DNA of 64,000 nucleotides from positions 7,192,001 to 7,256,000 of the forward strand of contig OZ245942.1 of the NCBI GenBank assembly GCA_965230065.1, given 5' to 3'. Each line of letters starts with the position of its first letter. The first letter of the stretch is position 1. Below are positions 1 through 8,298 of the stretch, one piece after another. The notes under the pieces were generated by a model that had not been told where the DNA came from, did no database searches, and was given only the letters and a program-made list of their open reading frames with translations. Made by a program: the position numbers and the translations under genes. The stretch comes from G965230065 sp965230065. Its GTDB lineage: Bacteria; Bacteroidota; Bacteroidia; Cytophagales; Cyclobacteriaceae.

Positions 1-2
1 TC

Positions 3-803
3 AGTGTGCATGTGGTGCTGGCATTGCTGTTTTTCTTTATGCTGGCTTGGCGTGAACCTGACCCTCCCCTCCCTGAATATGGTATTGAACTCAATTTTGG
101 ATTAGATAATGTTGGCTCGGGTGAAACCCAGCAACCCCAACCTACTGAACAGGTAACACAGGCGGAAGAAAATATTACAGAAACCGAAGAAGAGGTTGTG
201 GAGGAAATACCCGAAGAAATTCCGGATCCTGAGCCTGAAGTTACCGAGCAACCTGTAGAAGAAACAGTAACAGAAACCGAAACATCTTCTGAAGTTACCC
301 AGCCCCAGGAAAGCCCGGTGATAGAAAAAGAGAAAACCCAGCCGGTGGAGAAAAAGGAAACCCCGGTAAAAAAAGAAACACCTCCGCCCAAAAAGCAGGT
401 AACTGAGCAGTTGGGCAACGAAGCCCCTTCAGCCAACCAGGGAGACGACACCAACAAGACCGGGGACAAGGGTAAAGAAGAAGGGAAAATTGACGAGCGG
501 GCATTATATGGCGCCAAAGGAGGTGCTAGCGGTGCCTCTCTGGAAATGGCCGGATGGCAATGGGATTTTCTGCCCAAACCCAATGATACCTCTAACGAAA
601 ATGGAAAAATTACTTTTCAAATTACCATTGACGAAGATGGATATATCATTGGCGTTAAAACTTTGGAAAAAACAGTAAGCCCTCAGGTTGAAAAAATTTA
701 CCGTCAGGCTGTGGAAGAACTTTCATTTACCCCAACAGGTGATAATATACGGCCTGCACCAACTTCAACGGGTAAAATCACCTTCATCATTCGTTCAAGA
801 TGA
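3..803 (+). CDS. TonB-like energy transducer, 5' truncated by window edge
   Basis: The reading frame is already open at the window start, so the cytoplasmic N-terminus is missing. The visible part opens with a hydrophobic segment (about residues 3-15, LALLFFFMLAW), continues with a long Glu/Pro/Thr/Lys-rich linker (about 40-165, repeated EET/TE and KKETPPPKK-type runs) and ends with a folded domain of about 75 residues (GKITFQITIDEDGYI, then LSFTPTGDN near the end). This is the architecture of Bacteroidota TonB-like transducers, which pass proton-motive energy from ExbB/ExbD through the periplasm to outer-membrane receptors. An ExbB/ExbD neighbour would lie outside the window. A window-internal start at base 6 (GTG) is not credible because the membrane segment would begin at residue 2. 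Confidence 0.8.
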   Translation, partial: SVHVVLALLFFFMLAWREPDPPLPEYGIELNFGLDNVGSGETQQPQPTEQVTQAEENITETEEEVVEEIPEEIPDPEPEVTEQPVEETVTETETSSEVTQPQESPVIEKEKTQPVEKKETPVKKETPPPKKQVTEQLGNEAPSANQGDDTNKTGDKGKEEGKIDERALYGAKGGASGASLEMAGWQWDFLPKPNDTSNENGKITFQITIDEDGYIIGVKTLEKTVSPQVEKIYRQAVEELSFTPTGDNIRPAPTSTGKITFIIRSR

Positions 804-1129
804 GAGAAAAAACTTTCATTTTAGTAATGCGATGCTAACAATCAGCACTATCAATAATATTTTTTTATAAAAAAATACATTTTAATGAGTGATTGTACTC
901 AAAAATGTATATATTTACCTTAATCAAGGCTCAACTGTTAGCGTAATAGAATAATTTTTGTCAATAAATCAACGAAGATTATTTTTTTCTGTAAGTGTTG
1001 AGCTTACAAAACGCAGTCAATAGCGAGTTGGCTCATTTTTCATACCAGGCAGCTTTATTGTGTCATGTGCACAATAGTTGCCTGGTTTGCTTTTACCCCT
1101 CCAACTATGGTGTAACGAATTGATTGGTC
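804..1129. other. Non-coding gap with two hairpins
   Basis: No credible gene is seen here. The gap is AT-rich. It holds a 6-bp stem at 990-995/1003-1008 (TGTAAG/CTTACA) and a much stronger imperfect hairpin at 1044-1086, whose arms begin ACCAGGCA and end TGCCTGGT and are continued by TTATTGTG/CACAATAG around a short loop. The large hairpin sits about 240 bases after the TonB-like stop and about 45 bases before the next start, and is followed by a moderately T-rich stretch. It could be a late terminator or a short interspersed palindrome; the sequence does not decide. Confidence 0.4.
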
Positions 1130-2443
1130 GTGGAAGAATCTTTCTTACATTTTATCTGGCAGCTTCAGTATTTTGACAAAGAAAATTTACAAACTTCACA
1201 AAACGAATCCCTGAGCATTTTTCGTCCGGGCCTGATAAATTCTGATTCCGGGCCAGATTTCCGAGAGGCAAAACTGCGTATCAATGCTATAGAATGGCAC
1301 GGAGATGTAGAAATTCATATAAAATCTTCCGACTGGCTACGGCACCAACACCAGGAGGATGATGCTTATAACAAGGTGATTTTACATGTGGTTTGGGATG
1401 ATGACAAACCTGTGTTCCGTGCAGATGGCACCCCCATACCAACCCTTACACTCAAAAACAGAATTTCCTCCGCTATCCTGCAACGATACAATGATTTTTT
1501 AGGCAACCACCAGGCTTCTTCATACATTCCATGTGCAAACCTTATCCACCAGGCACCCACGCTCACCAGACTAAGTATGACAGAAAGGGCATTGATGCAA
1601 AGGCTGGAAAAAAAAGCCACGGTTGTGCATGAGTTGCTTGCCAGTAATCAGAATGATTGGGAGGAAACCGCTTATCAGTTGCTGTGCAAAAACTTTGGCT
1701 TCAAAATCAACAGTGAAGCATTTTTGGCACTCGGAAAATCACTGCCACTGAAATATATTGCCAAACACCGAAACCAAATCCTGCAAATTGAAGCTTTGCT
1801 ATTTGGGCAGGCAGGATTCCTGGATGAACCTCCTGAAACCGATGATGGTTACTGGCAATCACTGAAGGAAGAGTACAGTTTCCTGGACAAAAAATATAAC
1901 CTGGCCAGCCATAAGCTCACTTTGCACCAATGGAAGTTTATGCGGTTGCGTCCGGCTAATTTTCCTACGATCCGCCTTGCACAACTCGCCCAATTATTGG
2001 CCACACACCACAACCTCTTTTCATTATTCAAAAACTTTACTTCTTATCCGGAATTGTTTCAAACCCTGCAAGTAAGTCAATCTGCATACTGGCAAAAACA
2101 TTTCCGCTTTGGTGTTTCTGTAAAGGATAAAGCCTCATCGGGAAAAAGTAAACTGGGCAAAACGAGCATTGAAAATATCATCATCAATACCGTCGTTCCT
2201 TTGTTGGTTGCGTACGCCAAGGCCAAAGATGAAGATGTTTATTTAGAAAAAGCATTAGCTTTATTGCAGCAAATTCCGGCAGAAAGGAACAAAATCACCC
2301 GGCTCTGGGAGGATCTCGGCGTCGAAGCAAAAACTGCTTTTGATGCCCAGGGGCTTATTGAATTATACAACAGTTTCTGTACTCAGAAAAAATGCCTTTC
2401 TTGCAACATAGGCGTAGCTATTATCAAAAATGCTAAAATCTGA
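1130..2443 (+). CDS. DUF2851 family protein
   Basis: A protein of about 437 residues that I recognise as the DUF2851 family, common in Bacteroidota and of unknown function. Typical N-terminal features are a short EESFLHFIWQLQYF opening, then DSGPDFREAKLRI, WHGDVEIHIKSSDW and the NVILHVVW-like segment (here NKVILHVVWDDD). The rest is mainly helical and ends in a cysteine-containing tail (CTQKKCLSC). The start is uncertain: TTG at 1124 and GTG at 1130 are both in frame just after a stop, and GTG fits the family N-terminus better. Its stop overlaps the start of the next gene (TGATG), so the two are probably co-translated. Family assignment is firm; function is unknown. Confidence 0.8.
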   Translation: MEESFLHFIWQLQYFDKENLQTSQNESLSIFRPGLINSDSGPDFREAKLRINAIEWHGDVEIHIKSSDWLRHQHQEDDAYNKVILHVVWDDDKPVFRADGTPIPTLTLKNRISSAILQRYNDFLGNHQASSYIPCANLIHQAPTLTRLSMTERALMQRLEKKATVVHELLASNQNDWEETAYQLLCKNFGFKINSEAFLALGKSLPLKYIAKHRNQILQIEALLFGQAGFLDEPPETDDGYWQSLKEEYSFLDKKYNLASHKLTLHQWKFMRLRPANFPTIRLAQLAQLLATHHNLFSLFKNFTSYPELFQTLQVSQSAYWQKHFRFGVSVKDKASSGKSKLGKTSIENIIINTVVPLLVAYAKAKDEDVYLEKALALLQQIPAERNKITRLWEDLGVEAKTAFDAQGLIELYNSFCTQKKCLSCNIGVAIIKNAKI

Positions 2444-3873
2444 TGTTATCCGGGCTGGTATATTTGGTTCATCTTCCATTGTTAGGGTTTATCATCTGGT
2501 ATTTATTTCAGAAAAGCCGTAATCAGCCCTTGGTTCGGTATTATATCCCGGCAATTATCACGAAGCTGGGTGCAGGCATTGCCCTGGGCGTGTTGTATTT
2601 ATTGCATTTTAAAGGAGGGGATACACTCAACTATTTTCATGATGCAGTCATTCTGGCCTCTACAGCATCTGAAAGTTTACCTGATTATTTACATGCTATT
2701 TTTACAAATGAAGACTTACCTGCCGGCCTGATTTATTCAGCCCAACCCAGGGCACTGCTTTTTTCTAAAATTGTAAGTTTGTTTGCACTGCTTACTTTTA
2801 ATAACTACTGGCTTACGGCTTTATATTTGTCTTGGCTCAGCTTTCTGGGTATTTGGTATTTAGCCAATCAAGTAGTAAAACTATTTCCCAATACTGCCAA
2901 AGCTGCTGCCTTTGCTTTTTTGTTTTTCCCTTCTTTTGTGTTCTGGAGCAGTGGTGTAATGAAAGAAAGTATCGCCATGCCTGCACTATGTGTTTTGGTG
3001 GGGTATACGCTTGCTTCCATTCACAACCTCTCTCGACACGGAGAGGGAAGTCCCCACTCCAAAGTAGATGCTCCCATTACCCCGGCCTGTGTGCCACAGG
3101 CCGGGACCAAACTGGGCAGGTCTGTGTACCACAGACCTGGGAATGTTTTTTTCCACGGACAAGGAAATCCTCGCTTCGGAGTGTGGACAAAATCTTTTTT
3201 TAATATCTTTTTTATTGCTGTATTGTTATGGCTGCTTTGGCAACTGAAATATTATTATTTCGGCGTATTGGTTCCGGTGTTAGCCACTACCCTATTGGTT
3301 GCTTTGGCTGGAAGGAAAAAATTCGTCACCTCCCCTTTTTCAAAAATACTGATGTGGTTGGTAATTTTCTCCGGATTGCTGGCAATGGGCAGTTTTGTTC
3401 ACCCTAATTTACGGTTTGAAAATTTTGCACCTGCCCTGATACGCAACCATGATATTATTTACAATGCCTCCAGCCCAGAAAATTTAATTCATTACGAAGC
3501 CCTATCACCTACCTGGACAAGTCTTTTGCAGAACGCCCCAAAAGCACTGTTTGCCGGATTGTTCAGGCCCATGCTTTGGGAAATGCATACCCCTTTTCAT
3601 GCTTTTTTGGCGATAGAGAACCTGGTATTGCTTCTCCTTACTTTCCTCTGCATGTTTCAGTGCTTTAAGCTTAAAACAACAGGAAAAGCGCACATAGAAG
3701 TGGTTTTCGCTGCCATTGTGTATGTTCTTTTGCTGGCAACTTTGCTGGCACTTGCCTCTCCTAACTTTGGCAGCCTGGCACGGTACCGTGTCGGGTTTTT
3801 ACCATTCTTTGCCTACTTGGTTTTTAGTAGTGTTAATTTGAAAAAACTTAGCACGTTTACTACTAAAGAATAA
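2443..3873 (+). CDS. Polytopic inner-membrane protein with in-frame hairpin insertion
   Basis: A 476-residue protein with roughly eight or more hydrophobic segments. It starts on the A of the preceding TGA, indicating translational coupling to the DUF2851 gene. I do not recognise a characterised family. The membrane segments look normal up to about residue 192. Then about 55 hydrophilic residues rich in His, Pro and Gly intervene (residues about 193-248), after which hydrophobic segments resume (FFNIFFIAVLLWLLW). The DNA encoding the odd stretch is a chain of near-perfect hairpins (see the repeat at 3027-3187), so this piece looks like a non-coding repeat that landed in frame in a loop between membrane spans. 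The protein may still be functional with an enlarged loop. Confidence 0.7.
   Translation: MLSGLVYLVHLPLLGFIIWYLFQKSRNQPLVRYYIPAIITKLGAGIALGVLYLLHFKGGDTLNYFHDAVILASTASESLPDYLHAIFTNEDLPAGLIYSAQPRALLFSKIVSLFALLTFNNYWLTALYLSWLSFLGIWYLANQVVKLFPNTAKAAAFAFLFFPSFVFWSSGVMKESIAMPALCVLVGYTLASIHNLSRHGEGSPHSKVDAPITPACVPQAGTKLGRSVYHRPGNVFFHGQGNPRFGVWTKSFFNIFFIAVLLWLLWQLKYYYFGVLVPVLATTLLVALAGRKKFVTSPFSKILMWLVIFSGLLAMGSFVHPNLRFENFAPALIRNHDIIYNASSPENLIHYEALSPTWTSLLQNAPKALFAGLFRPMLWEMHTPFHAFLAIENLVLLLLTFLCMFQCFKLKTTGKAHIEVVFAAIVYVLLLATLLALASPNFGSLARYRVGFLPFFAYLVFSSVNLKKLSTFTTKE
3027..3187. repeat. Multi-hairpin repeat inserted inside a coding region
   Basis: Several stem-loops follow one another. One has CTCTC/GAGAG arms near 3030-3045. 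A perfect 11-bp stem lies at 3081-3091/3095-3105 (CCCGGCCTGTG with a 3-base loop). A perfect 10-bp stem lies at 3117-3126/3130-3139 (CAGGTCTGTG, 3-base loop). An outer pair at 3051-3060/3178-3187 matches at 9 of 10 positions. The two central stems resemble each other, both ending CTGTG before the loop, as if duplicated. The whole stays in frame with the membrane protein around it. The structure is seen directly; that it is a mobile or interspersed repeat is inferred. Confidence 0.65.
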
Positions 3874-3979
3874 ACGCTTATACAGTTTGCTGTTTTCCAG
3901 CCTGTAAAAACCAAAAACACCTCCCCGATAACCAACATTCTCCGGACATGAAAGTCCGGCAGTACTGAAAACGACAAAA

Positions 3980-5101
3980 TCAATTTGTTTGCGACCTGGG
4001 TTGAATACCTGGAAGAAAAGTAGATATTTTATCAATACACCATTCCCAATTAATGAAAAAGATATACACGAAAACCCAGGGTGAGATGTAGGCTCCTATG
4101 CTAAACAACAATACGGTGCCTGCATGAAAAGCAATGCCCCCGGGCAAAAAAATGTACCTGAGTTTTGGGTAAAACAAGACGAGTATAAAGCCCAATTGAA
4201 ACAGCAACGCAAACAATGGCATCAACACACACAACCAATCATTTTCTGCCACTTGCAAACCAAGGGACGTTTGGTGCAATTCCAGATAGGTACGGAAAGT
4301 ACGGGGAGTAATCCAGGAAAAGCCAGAGGTAAACAGCTTTTCTAAGCCTGCAAAAAAATAAGCCCCGGCAATGGCGGTTTGAATGGCTGGCACCCCCCAT
4401 GTGAGCATAACTTTATTCTTTTTTTGCCTTTGCGTTTCTCTCAAAAAAAAGGGCATGAGCAAGGCGGCATAAGTTAGCGTAGCATAGCCGTGATCTACTT
4501 TTTCAAATGAGAAAAAATATCCCTGAATTACTACAAACAGCAGGGCTACAATAAAGGAAGATAACACAGGTTTTACCTGAACAATAACAAAAAATATGGA
4601 AAGTATATAAAACGCATACACGCCCACAAACACCAAAAAAGAAGGAAGGGAAAAGTGTAAAAGCTTAAACAAAAAAACAGGTTTGTAAAAAGCCTGAAGT
4701 GCTGATAATCTTTGTAAATCCACAATCCAGTCCCAGGTAAAATAAAGCAGCCCAAAATAAAACAACAAACGCAGGAGGTGGGCATGTAGCGTACTGACTT
4801 GCTGTTTGCTAAACCTTGTCCATATTTTATGTTTTCTTGAAAGAAAAGCAACCCAAACGATAAACAACACAAAACTTCCCCTGAGGAAAATTTGGTCTGC
4901 TTTACTTAAAAAGAACGCAAGCGGGAAGCGGTGTTTTTCTACTGCAAAACGCGGGTACAAATTGTTAATAAGGTTGGTAAAAAATTCGGGAGCAGCATCC
5001 TCATAAACTAAAACCACCCAATCGCGCAACAGGAATAGGTATAGGGCACAACCAATTAGCCAACAAGCTGATATGAGCAATAGCACGCGTTTCATCATCA
5101 T
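3980..5101 (-). CDS. HTTM-domain membrane protein (gamma-carboxylase-like fold)
   Basis: A 373-residue protein with about ten hydrophobic segments. The C-terminal half carries the hallmarks of the HTTM (horizontally transferred transmembrane) domain related to vitamin K-dependent gamma-carboxylase: GAYFFAGLEKLFTSGFSW (about residues 246-263) and a GGIAFHAGTVLLFSIGAY stretch near residue 335. It is the second gene of a pair: its start overlaps the stop of the 126-residue gene upstream by 4 bases (ATGA). The substrate of bacterial HTTM proteins is generally unknown. The domain identification rests on remembered motifs and is fairly but not fully certain. Confidence 0.6.
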   Translation of the reverse strand: MMMKRVLLLISACWLIGCALYLFLLRDWVVLVYEDAAPEFFTNLINNLYPRFAVEKHRFPLAFFLSKADQIFLRGSFVLFIVWVAFLSRKHKIWTRFSKQQVSTLHAHLLRLLFYFGLLYFTWDWIVDLQRLSALQAFYKPVFLFKLLHFSLPSFLVFVGVYAFYILSIFFVIVQVKPVLSSFIVALLFVVIQGYFFSFEKVDHGYATLTYAALLMPFFLRETQRQKKNKVMLTWGVPAIQTAIAGAYFFAGLEKLFTSGFSWITPRTFRTYLELHQTSLGLQVAENDWLCVLMPLFALLFQLGFILVLFYPKLRYIFLPGGIAFHAGTVLLFSIGAYISPWVFVYIFFINWEWCIDKISTFLPGIQPRSQTN

Positions 5102-5478
5102 AGTTTTGGTATTTCACCCACAATGCTGGTATCCTGACCAACGATTCTCAAAACTTTGAGGGTTTCATTACGCATAGAATCGGGAAGCAGGGTGCTTAAT
5201 TCGTCAAGAAACTGTGGCATTTCCTTGCGGTAATAATGGTTTCTGAGCAGGTAGTCGAGTTTGTTTTTGCCAATACCTATCTTATCAGGTTCGTAAGGCA
5301 CAGCCTGGCCAGCAGGTGATTTTCTTACCAGCAAGAAATGTTCTTCCTGCATATCAAACCGTACTGGTTCTGCAAACATTCCAAACCTGAAAAAAGGATA
5401 AAATGTAGTCTGGAAAATAAACGGCAGAACTAGTGCAAAAAACAATGAAGCCCACACGATTTTTTTTGTCATTACCAA
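5098..5478 (-). CDS. Small membrane-anchored protein, partner of HTTM protein
   Basis: A 126-residue protein with one N-terminal hydrophobic segment (about residues 6-24, which may be an anchor or uncleaved signal) and a soluble, charged C-terminal part that would face the periplasm. No family is recognised. It overlaps the HTTM gene by 4 bases (ATGA), so the two are very probably translated as a unit and act together. A strong inverted repeat lies just upstream (5546-5625). Confidence 0.6.
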   Translation of the reverse strand: MVMTKKIVWASLFFALVLPFIFQTTFYPFFRFGMFAEPVRFDMQEEHFLLVRKSPAGQAVPYEPDKIGIGKNKLDYLLRNHYYRKEMPQFLDELSTLLPDSMRNETLKVLRIVGQDTSIVGEIPKL

Positions 5479-5545
5479 TGATAGTAAATGAAAACAAAAA
5501 TAAGAATAAAATTATGCCGGGCTTAACGTGTATACAAAAATGCTT

Positions 5546-5625
5546 GGTATTATTCCCCCTCCCAGCCTGCCCCAAAGGAGGAAATGTGATGTCCTCCTTT
5601 GGGGGAGGTTGGATAGGGAATAACC
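5546..5625. repeat. Long imperfect inverted repeat with perfect 12-bp core
   Basis: The core stem CCCCAAAGGAGG (5570-5581) pairs perfectly with CCTCCTTTGGGG (5593-5604) around an 11-base loop. Further out the arms remain complementary with mismatches, from GGTATTATTCCC on the left to GGGAATAACC on the right. It lies between the 5' end of the small membrane gene (start 5478) and the 3' end of the MscS gene (stop 5660), so it can also serve as the terminator for mscS transcription. The form is typical of short non-autonomous interspersed repeats in Bacteroidota genomes; the family link is from general memory. Confidence 0.6.
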
Positions 5626-5659
5626 CATTAAATGATCTATTCAGATTATATCTACTTGT

Positions 5660-6574
5660 TCAATCATTGTGATTTTCAGACACCACAGGCACTTTCATTT
5701 CAGATAGCTTTTCTCCTCCTTTGATACCGAAATCCAATGTACGGATAGGGAAAGGAATGGTAATATCGTTACTATCAAATGCTTCTTTGACGCTCATAAT
5801 AGCTTCTGATTGTGCAGTAAGATAATCGACTTGCTGGGCAGATTTCGCATAAAACCTGACCGCAAAATTGATAGAACTACTGCCAAACTCATTGTAAAAA
5901 AGTGTAACGTCTTTGCTTTTGTCAATACAAGATAGTTCTTTCACGGTTTTAAGTGTAAGGTCTTTTACTTTCCGTAAGTCATCTCCATAAGACACGCCAA
6001 CGGCCAAATCTACCCTGCGTTCCTTGGTATTGGTAAAATTGACCACCGTACCCTGAAAGAGTTCCTTATTGGGTATCATCACTTCCAGGCCCTGAAAAGT
6101 AGTGATGGTGGTTATGCGCAAGCTAATTTCTGATACTTTTCCTGTGTGGCCTTCTGCTTCAATAATATCCCCTACCTGAAAAGGTTTTTGAAAAGCGATA
6201 AAAATACCGGAAACAAAATTGGCGGAAATATCCTGGAAGGCAAATGCAAGTGCCAAACCTATAATTCCGGCACCGGCAAGTAAAGAAGTAACAATCGTAC
6301 TAAGGTTAAGAATTCCTAATGCCAGAAATACCCCTAAACCCAATACTATTAAATAAGATAAATTTGAAAATAGTTTGTTAAGCTCTTGTTTGTCCGAAAT
6401 CTTACTTAACAGTTGAGAAACAAGTTTTCTTGCTAATCGAGCTAATAAGAAGAAGGCAACCAGCACCAATATGGCAATCACAAAGTTGGGTAGCATGGCT
6501 ATCAGTTTTTCAAGCCACTCTTTCAACTTACCAGTAAGAATATTTACAGCATTATTAATATCAAAGTTTTCCAT
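5660..6574 (-). CDS. MscS-family small-conductance mechanosensitive channel
   Basis: A 304-residue protein with two N-terminal membrane segments and the pore-lining TM3 followed by the MscS signature (GAGIIGLALAFAFQDISANF at about residues 100-120, then FQKPFQVGDIIEAEGHTGKV). The beta and C-terminal domains follow (IPNKELFQGTVVNFT). The length is standard for an MscS core channel. It opens on membrane tension during hypo-osmotic shock. It is transcribed alone. The upstream gap holds three CTACA half-sites that may regulate it. Confidence 0.9.
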   Translation of the reverse strand: MENFDINNAVNILTGKLKEWLEKLIAMLPNFVIAILVLVAFFLLARLARKLVSQLLSKISDKQELNKLFSNLSYLIVLGLGVFLALGILNLSTIVTSLLAGAGIIGLALAFAFQDISANFVSGIFIAFQKPFQVGDIIEAEGHTGKVSEISLRITTITTFQGLEVMIPNKELFQGTVVNFTNTKERRVDLAVGVSYGDDLRKVKDLTLKTVKELSCIDKSKDVTLFYNEFGSSSINFAVRFYAKSAQQVDYLTAQSEAIMSVKEAFDSNDITIPFPIRTLDFGIKGGEKLSEMKVPVVSENHND

Positions 6575-6675
6575 GGAAGTGTTTATTAATTGGTGTGGTT
6601 AACTGGTATCCAATTATCTCACCATTTTCTACAAACCATAAAAGCTCTAATTATTAAAAAAATGGCATAATCATA

Positions 6676-6705
6676 TTCTACAATAATGTAGATATTATTC
6701 TACAT
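6676..6705 (-). promoter_or_regulatory. Repeated CTACA/TGTAG half-sites upstream of mscS gene
   Basis: A small palindrome CTACA-ATAA-TGTAG (6678-6691) is followed after 8 bases by another CTACA (6700-6704). It sits about 100 bases upstream of the MscS start in an otherwise featureless AT-rich gap. It could be a regulator site; nothing in the window identifies the binding protein. Confidence 0.25.
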
Positions 6706-6740
6706 TACATTGATTGAACCTCTTAAGAAAGGGGGAAGCC

Positions 6741-6775
6741 AAAAAAGCCCTAAACAACTATACGCGGTTTAGGGC
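6741..6775 (-). terminator. Rho-independent terminator of the SiaC-like gene
   Basis: Read on the minus strand: a perfect 9-bp stem GCCCTAAAC/GTTTAGGGC with an 11-base loop, followed directly by six T residues. It starts about 30 bases after the stop of the 6806-7195 gene, the expected position for its terminator. Confidence 0.75.
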
Positions 6776-6805
6776 AAAAAAAAAATAAAGATGGCGCCTT
6801 TAATA

Positions 6806-7195
6806 TTAAACTGAATTTTCTTTTAACTCCTGTATATTAATGGGGATGTCTGTTACTTCGCTGAAATACTCAATATCATCGCGCATGTCATCATCATCGG
6901 CATCGTAAAACCAGTTGATAGTTACTTCCTTTCCTTGTTGCTTCAATTGCTGAAGCTTTAAAAACACTTCGTATAAGGCTTTGGAAGTAGCAGTATTAAA
7001 ATATTTGAAATATACGTTCAACACGGTATCTGTCAGCGGTTCTTTGTTGTAAGCATTCAGCCACTTGAGCAAAGGCTGATAAAATGCATGGGCATCTTCT
7101 TCATAAGAAACCCCTTTGATTTCCATTACGCCTTTGGTACTGTCAAAGTGAACATGGGGTGTGGCCTCAGTAGCCTGAATAATGAGTGGATCCAT
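6806..7195 (-). CDS. SiaC/DUF1987-family phosphoprotein
   Basis: A 129-residue cytoplasmic protein matching DUF1987 (SiaC family). It has an IQATEATPHVHFD start, ISYEEDAHAFY-like middle (here VSYEEDAHAFYQPLLKWL) and a C-terminal VTINWFYDADDDDMRDD segment. In characterised cases SiaC is the phosphorylatable partner of a SiaA phosphatase and SiaB kinase in signalling. No SiaA or SiaB gene is next to it, so it is an orphan in this window. It forms a single-gene unit closed by a clear terminator at 6741-6775. Confidence 0.75.
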   Translation of the reverse strand: MDPLIIQATEATPHVHFDSTKGVMEIKGVSYEEDAHAFYQPLLKWLNAYNKEPLTDTVLNVYFKYFNTATSKALYEVFLKLQQLKQQGKEVTINWFYDADDDDMRDDIEYFSEVTDIPINIQELKENSV

Positions 7196-7367
7196 CTTAA
7201 GTCTTTTTATTTCTTAAACCACGAAAATATAACAGACATGCCGAAGTACCGAAGCGTATTCAGGCGAAACCTTACGCACCATATTTTCTTAAATAAATCG
7301 GACTGTTTTCAGTAGGCAGCAGCAGTGGCGGTAGGCAGTCTGAACCTGCTACTGCCGCTGCCTACTC

Positions 7368-8117
7368 CTATTGGCTCTTAATCCTTTTCATCACCTTATT
7401 GGCAAACACAAAGTCTTGTAATTCTTTCACATCGCTATCCATGATGGTTTCATGGCTGCCCTCCCATACCTTGTGGCCCTTGTACAGAAACATGACGTAA
7501 TCGCCAATACCCATTACTGAGTTCATATCATGGGTTACAACAATGGTGGTGGTGTTCAATTCGGTGGTAATTTCTTTAATCAAATCATCAATGAGAATGG
7601 AAGTTTGAGGATCGAGGCCTGAGTTGGGTTCATCGCAAAAGAGGTAACGTGAATTATTGACAATGGCACGGGCAATCCCCACTCGCTTTTTCATACCCCC
7701 GCTTATTTCAGCAGGCATTTTTTTGTTCACATTTTCCAGTCCTACGCGCTTCAGGCATGTGTTTACCCTGTCTAGTTTTTCACCTTCTGGCATATTGGTC
7801 AGAATATCCAATGGAAATTTCACATTGGCTTCTACATTCATGGAATCAAACAAGGCTACTCCCTGAAACAGCATGCCTATCTCACGGCGGATTTCGGTTT
7901 TCATATCCCGGCCCGCATGGGTAAAGTCCCGTTCATTGAAGTAAACAGCGCCTTCATCGGGCGGAATCAACCCCACGATACACTTTAGCAATACCGATTT
8001 ACCGGTTCCACTGGCCCCGATGATTAAGTTTGTTTTGCCCTGCTCAAAAGTGCCGCTGATGTTTTCCAGCACCATTTTGCCATCAAAAGATTTGGAAATA
8101 TTTTTTATCTCAATCAT
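7368..8117 (-). CDS. mlaF: Mla-type ABC transporter ATP-binding protein
   Basis: A 249-residue nucleotide-binding subunit. Walker A is IGASGTGKSVLLK (about residues 33-45), the ABC signature is ISGGMKKRVGIARAI, Walker B is YLFCDEPNSGLDP, and a switch histidine sits in VVTHDM. The SGGMKKRV signature and the length are typical of the MlaF/Ttg2A group, which powers phospholipid traffic between inner and outer membranes. Its permease partner lies upstream on the same strand but 181 bases away, an unusually wide spacing. No MlaD-type lipid-binding protein follows within the window. Confidence 0.85.
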   Translation of the reverse strand: MIEIKNISKSFDGKMVLENISGTFEQGKTNLIIGASGTGKSVLLKCIVGLIPPDEGAVYFNERDFTHAGRDMKTEIRREIGMLFQGVALFDSMNVEANVKFPLDILTNMPEGEKLDRVNTCLKRVGLENVNKKMPAEISGGMKKRVGIARAIVNNSRYLFCDEPNSGLDPQTSILIDDLIKEITTELNTTTIVVTHDMNSVMGIGDYVMFLYKGHKVWEGSHETIMDSDVKELQDFVFANKVMKRIKSQ

Positions 8118-8298
8118 TGATTAAAATTTCTAAATGCTTAATCCCAAATCGCTCCGGCGACCCGGCCTAAATAAATGCCAATTTCAAAGCCTAGATTCAT
8201 AAAACACAAGTTAGCGTTTTTAATATTGAAGAATTTGAGACTTAGGATTTGTCGCTTCGATCCGATTAGAATTCAGGGTTTTGTGCTTAGGATTTATT
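8118..8298. other. 181-bp spacer inside the mla gene pair
   Basis: No gene is seen. On the minus strand the spacer holds two copies of AAATCCTAAG about 45 bases apart and a small GC-rich block (CCGGGTCGCCGG). Its length is odd for an ABC operon, and it may contain an internal promoter or a decayed repeat. Confidence 0.35.
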
